Positions 58,957 through 64,000 of a stretch of DNA of 64,000 nucleotides are shown here, piece after piece; within the stretch, counting starts at the first letter, position 1; each line of letters starts with the position of its first letter. The position numbers and the translations under genes were made by a program. This DNA is from Syntrophothermus lipocalidus DSM 12680 (GTDB lineage: Bacteria; Bacillota; Syntrophomonadia; Syntrophomonadales; Syntrophothermaceae), in assembly GCF_000092405.1 (NCBI RefSeq), contig NC_014220.1:1550001-1614000 (forward strand), written 5' to 3'. A model generated the notes under the pieces. That model was not told the origin of the DNA and did no database searches. It saw only the letters and a list, made by a program, of their open reading frames with translations.

Positions 58957-60780
58957 CTATCTGTTAGCCCTTGTGGCGGCGAAATCTGCCCGCTGGTGAT
59001 AAAAACCGAGAGCAAACTCTCCTTGCTGTGATACAGGAAGGGTCTGCGGAAATCCGCCCAGCTCGTCTATGGCTAACATGATCTCTTCCAGTAACGCTTC
59101 GAGCTCGCGGCAGAGATTGAAATACTTCTTCCTGATTTTCGGCATATGGGCCTTTGTAGCCATGCTGATGAGCAATGGGAAAACGGTTGCAGGTGACGTA
59201 GAGGCAGAACCGTAGTAACGGTCAATAAGGGTAGATGAGAGCGTGCTACCCGCCGCCCGCTTCTGTATCTCTTCCAGCACGGCAAGCAACCGTCCTGCCT
59301 GGTATGCCGAATCCCGGCGGCTCCGTTGTAAGGTCTCCATCTCTTGGGCATCCTCCTTTCCAAACGTCAAGCAGAACTTGATCAAGGTGCACAACCTTTG
59401 CCAGACCTCAACCGGATCGAGCCTCCTTTTGTCGCGTTTTTTTGCTTCCAAACCACCATCCCGAGCGCCAGAAACCCGGACACGTCTCACCGCCGACAGC
59501 AGAAGAGACGACGGCGGCTTTTCCCCGCGATAGGCAGAACGTATAAGCGATTTAGCCATGCCCGGATCCGCATCCGGAAGCGGGGCCAGCAACTGTGAAA
59601 TATTGTAAGGAGCCCGTTTGTTGCCCGCCGCGTCTACTAATCGCAAGGCCTCAAAGTACCTCGCCAAGTTGGCTTTAACCTGCCCCGCCCCCACCTCAAT
59701 CCAGTCCCTCACCGCAATCCGGCCGGTATTCGGCGACAGCACAGCCAGGTAAAAAGTGTTTTCATCCAGATTGAGAGCATTTGCCCCAGTTCCCAATGGG
59801 GCCCTAAGAAACCGGTCTATCAATTCCTCCGTGGTCTTGACTTCCATCGACTCGGGCACAACCATCGGCGTCGCAAACAGTTTTTCAAAGCTGATTTCTT
59901 GCCCCTCCAGGGAGAATTTCGCGTCTTCCTTAAGCCAGTATACTGCCACCTGGTTTCGCGGACTATCGTTGTTGACCTTGCCTTTAGCTGTCCTGTCTTC
60001 GTAGATGACCTGAGAGTTCTGCTGTACCAGGTAGTTCAAAGCCTGGGAAGCATTTTCCGCGCAGGGTACACACATTCCCACCGGGGCACCCTCTTCCGAA
60101 AAAGAAAACGAGACGAATGCGCTTTTGTTGAAACTAGCGATCTGCCGGTTTCCGCTCTTGAGAACGATCTTAGTAGGGATATTCCTGACAATTCTCTCCC
60201 GTCGACCGCAGATGCAGCAGGGTTGTTCCGCACTACTGGCAACGTCGCCTGATACTTTTCGCGCCCAGAATTCTTTGATCTGCGGCATCTCGTGTAGGTG
60301 TTTGCCCCGCAGAGGTCCCTTTTCGTAAACAAAGGTGATCCACTGCTTTCCCAGAATGTCGCGTTTTCCGAACGCCTTGGCTACTGATCCGTCTTCCACC
60401 CGTTCGCTAACGCGGGTTACAGCTTCCCGCAACAAATCGTCCTCGATACACGGGGACAACGCTATCTGCTCCAACATGGCCTTGTAGGCCTGGTGCTTTG
60501 CAGCCGCCTTCCTATCAACCTTGTCTTGACTTATTCTATTAATACCGAGCACGTATGTAGCCTCATCCGCTAGCGGGCACGGATACACGTTGCTGGTCCG
60601 GTTTGCAGGCTTGGGCCGGGGGCGGTTTTCCCCCGCGTATTCTTCAACCTCCACCCTATCCTCATCAGGGTAAATGTGAACCACCCATTTTATGGGTTGT
60701 GAATACCTGTCGTACCCGATGGGATTCTTGTTGCCCTCTTTTTCCAGCTTTTCCGCTTTGTCAACTAATTCCTTTAACAT
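58957..60780 (-). CDS. cas8c: Cas8c (Csd1), large subunit of I-C Cascade
   Basis: 607 residues from the ATG at 60780 (GGAGGGGGT directly before). The N-terminal MLKELVDKAEKLEKEGN, then SNVYPCPLADEATYVLGI, fit Csd1. A cysteine cluster CCICGRRER with CVPCAEN may bind zinc. Cas8c recognises the PAM; in I-C an internal start also yields the small subunit (Cas11c), which could arise here from the 3' part of the gene. The 5' end overlaps cas5c by 20 bases. Confidence 0.94.
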   Translation of the reverse strand: MLKELVDKAEKLEKEGNKNPIGYDRYSQPIKWVVHIYPDEDRVEVEEYAGENRPRPKPANRTSNVYPCPLADEATYVLGINRISQDKVDRKAAAKHQAYKAMLEQIALSPCIEDDLLREAVTRVSERVEDGSVAKAFGKRDILGKQWITFVYEKGPLRGKHLHEMPQIKEFWARKVSGDVASSAEQPCCICGRRERIVRNIPTKIVLKSGNRQIASFNKSAFVSFSFSEEGAPVGMCVPCAENASQALNYLVQQNSQVIYEDRTAKGKVNNDSPRNQVAVYWLKEDAKFSLEGQEISFEKLFATPMVVPESMEVKTTEELIDRFLRAPLGTGANALNLDENTFYLAVLSPNTGRIAVRDWIEVGAGQVKANLARYFEALRLVDAAGNKRAPYNISQLLAPLPDADPGMAKSLIRSAYRGEKPPSSLLLSAVRRVRVSGARDGGLEAKKRDKRRLDPVEVWQRLCTLIKFCLTFGKEDAQEMETLQRSRRDSAYQAGRLLAVLEEIQKRAAGSTLSSTLIDRYYGSASTSPATVFPLLISMATKAHMPKIRKKYFNLCRELEALLEEIMLAIDELGGFPQTLPVSQQGEFALGFYHQRADFAATRANR

Positions 60781-61477
60781 GGACCCCCTCCAATCTGTAA
60801 AGCTCCTCATACTTGTCCCACGGAACCCGCATGACCCCTTTCTCTACCTTAGCGTAGAAAAACAGAGGCTGGGCAAAACCGTAAACCACGCTGGCCGTAT
60901 TGTCTTCATGCCTGAAGAAGCTCATGTCGGTCCGTTCAGAACTCTGGCAGTAGGCAATGTCAAATAACATGTTGCCTATGGTGATGCTGGTAGAAACAGG
61001 TTTTTCGTCCCCCTGGGGCAAGCTGAAGTACGCCGAACACTCCCTCGTCCCCAGGTAGGGCTGGTGGTGACACCGGCCGCGTTCGGCACGGCGAAGGAAC
61101 TGTTCCGTATACTTTCTCTTAGGGTGTTCTGTCTCTTTCTTCAGCCTGATGTCCGCGAAAATCAGGTATGACGGATTCTTGAGGAAAAGACCGGTCCTTT
61201 GCTGCCTTCTCTCTTCAACGACGAAACTGGCCGTGTCTGCGCTCTGCCGGCTGTCAATCTCATTGCGCATTACCACCAGTTCTTCTATAGGATTCAGTAT
61301 CCATATCTCCCTGATCTCCCAGCGAAACTCGGGCTTCCAAAAAATAGCTTCAAGAACTCCCCGAGCTGCTGATGGTGTCATTACGCGATAAGTAACCCTT
61401 TCTACCTTGAACTCCGGCCTAGTAAAACAAGCCAGGTCTCCCCACACTTTAACTGCAACATCGTAGTTACCCAGCAA
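60761..61477 (-). CDS. cas5: Cas5c (Csd5), crRNA-processing subunit
   Basis: 238 residues from the TTG at 61477 (GGAGG 7 bases upstream). The N-terminal VKVWGDLACFTRPEFKVERV, then TPSAARGVLEAIFW, are typical. In type I-C, Cas5 replaces Cas6 as the endoribonuclease cutting the repeat, which agrees with the absence of cas6 in this locus. Confidence 0.95.
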   Translation of the reverse strand: MLGNYDVAVKVWGDLACFTRPEFKVERVTYRVMTPSAARGVLEAIFWKPEFRWEIREIWILNPIEELVVMRNEIDSRQSADTASFVVEERRQQRTGLFLKNPSYLIFADIRLKKETEHPKRKYTEQFLRRAERGRCHHQPYLGTRECSAYFSLPQGDEKPVSTSITIGNMLFDIAYCQSSERTDMSFFRHEDNTASVVYGFAQPLFFYAKVEKGVMRVPWDKYEELYRLEGVHVKGIS

Positions 61478-61500
61478 GAGGTCACCTCCTTTCAAACCTT

Positions 61501-63675
61501 TTAAACGATGAGGTCTGCAGGGTCTCTCCATACTCCACTGAGGCCTCTCACATCGTCATAAGCACCTTCCCACAGATACAAACCGTCGGTTATTTTAGAA
61601 AGCAAACCGTCCCTGAAATATTCTCTCGCCTCCCTTTCGTAGATATTGACCATGTAAGCCTGAAGGTCCCGCCAGGAATCCCGGCTAGGGTCTGCCTGCC
61701 AGCGCTGCAGCGCCTCCTCGCTTTGCCCATACTTGACAACGACCGGCACCGTGTCTTCTCCGATGATGCGGTAGTCCTCCGCCACCTTGGGGAAGTTCAG
61801 CCTAGAGCGGCTTTTCTGGATACCGTATTGGTCGAGGTTTTTCCCCAGGACGCTGAACAACCGGGAAAAATAATCTTCGAATATATTCGGCTCGTTCAGA
61901 ACATCAGGCGAACCACACTCCGCCAGTATCAGCTTTGCCTGCTCTAAACCTGCCTTGTAAGGCCCTCTGGGCACCTTCTCGTCTTCCAGTTCGAAGATAA
62001 CGACCTCGCCGAATCCCGGTAGTCTCCCTTCCCGGTTGCAACGGCCCGCTGCCTGTACTATCCTGTCCAACGGTCCGACTGCCCTATAGACGACTGGAAA
62101 ATCTAGGTCCACGCCTGCCTCTACCACCTGTGTGGCAACCAGATTCACGGGTTTTCCTTCGCGCAAACGTCTCCGCACCTCTTCCAGTACTTTTCGGCGA
62201 TGAGCACTGCAGAGCAGCGTCGACAGGTGCAGACAATCTTTTTCTCCCAGCTCATCCACCAACAGCAGGGCGTTTCTTCTCGTATTCATTACAACCATGA
62301 CCTGCCGGTATCTGGATACTTCGCCGGCCAGTTCTGCTATTGAAACCGGCTCTTCTAACCTCGTGTACTCGACTCGCTTCAACATTTTGAAGTGCCGCGG
62401 ATAATCGGGTATTATTTCTCGGATTTCGATTCCTTCCAATTCCGGCAAGAACTCGTCTTTTAGCGCCGGCTGAGTTGCGGTTGACAAAACCACTGTGGTG
62501 CCGTAGTTTTCGGCCAGGTCTTTCAATACCTGCATAGTAGGTCTCAAAAGCTCTGGTGGAAGAGTCTGCGCTTCATCGAATATCAACACACTTTTGGCGA
62601 TGCGGTGTATCTTGCGGCATGACGAAGGTCTATTAGAGAAAAGACTCTCCAACAATTGAACGGTAGTCGTGACGACTAGCGGTACGTCCCAGTTCTCCTC
62701 TGCCAAGCGCATCCGCAGCACTCGCTGCTCTTCGTCCTCTTCATCGCTCGTCTTTACCTGACTGTGGTGTTCCAGAACAGAATCCGGTCCTAATATACTC
62801 CTGTAGACTTCGGCGTTTTGATCGATGATACTTGTGTACGGTAGAGCGAAGATAATCCGTTCGTGTCCGTTAGCCAAGGCGTGTTCCAAGGCAAAGGCCA
62901 GTGCGCTGCGGGTTTTGCCTGCTCCGGTAGGAGCAGTCAGGCTGTACCATCCCTGAGGGCTCTTTGCCGCATCAACGCATGCTCTGTAAACGTCTCTTCG
63001 AACTTCATTTACAACGGACAGCCTATCTTCGCTCTGCCGCAGCAGTTCCTCCTGATCTTTGCGAAACCGTATCGCCAGCTCAGCCAGAGTCGGCCCCTGA
63101 TCACGGAGTCTCGCGCGTTCCGGGAAAAAGTGCAGCTCGGTGTCCAGTCTGTCAGCGTCAATCAATACTGAGAACAGCATTCGGATGAGGAGTTCGCGTT
63201 GCAATTCGTTCAGAGACGGAATCTTTATTCCTCCACTCGCCGTCCTTTTCAGCAATTTCTGCAACATGTCGGTCATCTCTTGGACTAGGTCTTGGTCAGT
63301 ACTATAGCCTACGAGTTTGCTTGTCAGTGTCCCGATTTCCTCGAGGCCCGAGTGGTGACCGGCCACTATAAGGGCCAGGTCATCCTTGACTTCAAACCTG
63401 GACAGAACACTGCGAATAAATACCGCACCCAGCGGCGAATGAGGTACTTTTCGCTTTGGCTGGCCAGCTTCTATAGCTTCCAGGTAGCTTTGGAAACCTG
63501 GAGATACTTTGCCGATATCGTGAAAGGCGCCTGCCAACCAGGCCAAGGGCTCCAATATCCCTCCATAAAACCTCTCTGAGTATTTCCCAGCCAGCTCAGC
63601 CACTGCAAGCAGGTGCTCATCAAGCCGGTGCATTGCACCTTCAGAATTGCGGGTGTGTGCATAGTAAACGCACAT
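61501..63675 (-). CDS. cas3: Cas3 (HD nuclease-helicase)
   Basis: 724 residues from the ATG at 63675 (GGGGAGG 7 bases upstream). The HD domain shows LAGAFHDIGKVSPGF; helicase motifs are TAPTGAGKTRSAL, IFDEAQTL, LSTATQ and QAAGRCNREG. Cas3 is recruited by Cascade to unwind and degrade target DNA. First gene of the cas operon. Confidence 0.96.
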   Translation of the reverse strand: MCVYYAHTRNSEGAMHRLDEHLLAVAELAGKYSERFYGGILEPLAWLAGAFHDIGKVSPGFQSYLEAIEAGQPKRKVPHSPLGAVFIRSVLSRFEVKDDLALIVAGHHSGLEEIGTLTSKLVGYSTDQDLVQEMTDMLQKLLKRTASGGIKIPSLNELQRELLIRMLFSVLIDADRLDTELHFFPERARLRDQGPTLAELAIRFRKDQEELLRQSEDRLSVVNEVRRDVYRACVDAAKSPQGWYSLTAPTGAGKTRSALAFALEHALANGHERIIFALPYTSIIDQNAEVYRSILGPDSVLEHHSQVKTSDEEDEEQRVLRMRLAEENWDVPLVVTTTVQLLESLFSNRPSSCRKIHRIAKSVLIFDEAQTLPPELLRPTMQVLKDLAENYGTTVVLSTATQPALKDEFLPELEGIEIREIIPDYPRHFKMLKRVEYTRLEEPVSIAELAGEVSRYRQVMVVMNTRRNALLLVDELGEKDCLHLSTLLCSAHRRKVLEEVRRRLREGKPVNLVATQVVEAGVDLDFPVVYRAVGPLDRIVQAAGRCNREGRLPGFGEVVIFELEDEKVPRGPYKAGLEQAKLILAECGSPDVLNEPNIFEDYFSRLFSVLGKNLDQYGIQKSRSRLNFPKVAEDYRIIGEDTVPVVVKYGQSEEALQRWQADPSRDSWRDLQAYMVNIYEREAREYFRDGLLSKITDGLYLWEGAYDDVRGLSGVWRDPADLIV

Positions 63676-63871
63676 ACCTGATCCTCCCCTTTGCTTACTT
63701 AAACTAATTATGCATCCGGTTCTTCGATTCCTTCCAGAATTTGTCGTCAAATTTCGACATTTTCAATAGCTGATCAGAAAACGTTCATGCGCATTTTGCC
63801 TAGTGAGTTGTGCTTTGAGGAAAAGCACAATAGACTTATAGTTGAAAGAGGGAAATAGGAGGTTACAGGTT
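63676..63871. promoter_or_regulatory. Divergent promoter region between cas3 and a hicB-like gene
   Basis: On the plus strand, TTGAGG (about 63814-63819), a 16-base spacer, then TATAGT precede the hicB-like gene. A leftward promoter for cas3 is expected here but no clear boxes stand out. Confidence 0.4.
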
Positions 63872-64000
63872 ATGCGCTTTACGGCTGTGGTCACGAAAGA
63901 AGGGCAATGGTATGTTGCTAAGACCGTCGAGGTAGAAATAGCAAGCCAAGGTAAGACTATCGAAGAAGCCCTCGCAAATTTGAAGGAGGCTCTGGAACTC
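63872..64000 (+). CDS. HicB-like antitoxin, partial
   Basis: First 43 codons of a rightward gene cut by the window edge: MRFTAVVTKEGQWYVAKTVE, then IEIASQGKTIEEALANLKEA-type HicB sequence. AGGAGG ribosome site 9 bases upstream. A hicA partner may follow or precede outside the window. Confidence 0.8.
   Translation, partial: MRFTAVVTKEGQWYVAKTVEVEIASQGKTIEEALANLKEALEL

Overview
The window looks like part of the chromosome of an anaerobic, spore-forming (or recently spore-forming) Firmicute. Shine-Dalgarno sites are strong (GGAGG type) and TTG and GTG starts are common. Sporulation-linked genes (ytxC, pdaB, a YhcN/YlaJ lipoprotein) sit beside a clear anaerobe's toolkit: an [FeFe] hydrogenase with a Tat-signal small subunit and a cytochrome b, an FprA flavodiiron protein, and desulfoferrodoxin. 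This mix resembles syntrophic Clostridia of the Syntrophomonadaceae type. That placement is inference and was not tested by any search.

Layout, left half. Positions 1-8.5 kb hold a SpoU/TrmH methyltransferase (cut by the window edge), a KtrAB potassium system, the infC-rpmI-rplT operon with an AUU start and a long leader, thrS, an SPFH/NfeD membrane pair and ytxC, all on the minus strand. From 8.6 to 14.6 kb come a polysaccharide deacetylase, a MarR/ABC-2 transporter operon and a GtrA-GT2-GT39 fusion. From 14.7 to 18.5 kb lies a patch of gene debris (truncated tatA, mutator-type transposase fragment), then a bacterial NHEJ module (Ku plus ligase and polymerase encoded as two divergent genes), ending at a tRNA-Val. 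From 18.6 to 31.6 kb are envelope and sporulation genes, a CNNM/CorC protein, a 30-residue membrane peptide, two half-size UPF0016/GDT1 genes and the mrfAB mitomycin-repair pair.

Layout, right half. From 31.8 to 38.4 kb there is a MacB-like ABC exporter with an HlyD-type adaptor, and a MoxR/VWA pair. From 38.5 to 46.8 kb there is the hydrogenase operon with a possible leader peptide and attenuator, murJ, and an oxygen-defence run (fprA, dfx, an Fe-S protein, a cysteine-dioxygenase-like cupin). From 46.9 kb to the end there is a hicBA pair, a type I-C CRISPR array of 120 repeats by my count (47645-55566), its leader, and cas2-cas1-cas4-cas7-cas8c-cas5c-cas3 on the minus strand, with a second hicB-like gene running off the right edge.

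How the parts fit. The array and all cas genes read leftwards: cas3 is promoter-proximal, cas2 last, then the leader and the array, then a rho-independent terminator. Two genes, ku and fprA, carry apparent single-base frame changes at short homopolymers near their 3' ends. In each case the other frame restores the domain expected there, so each is a sequencing error, a real mutation or recoding. Gene starts were chosen from visible ribosome-binding sites. Family assignments come from reading motifs, not from database searches.
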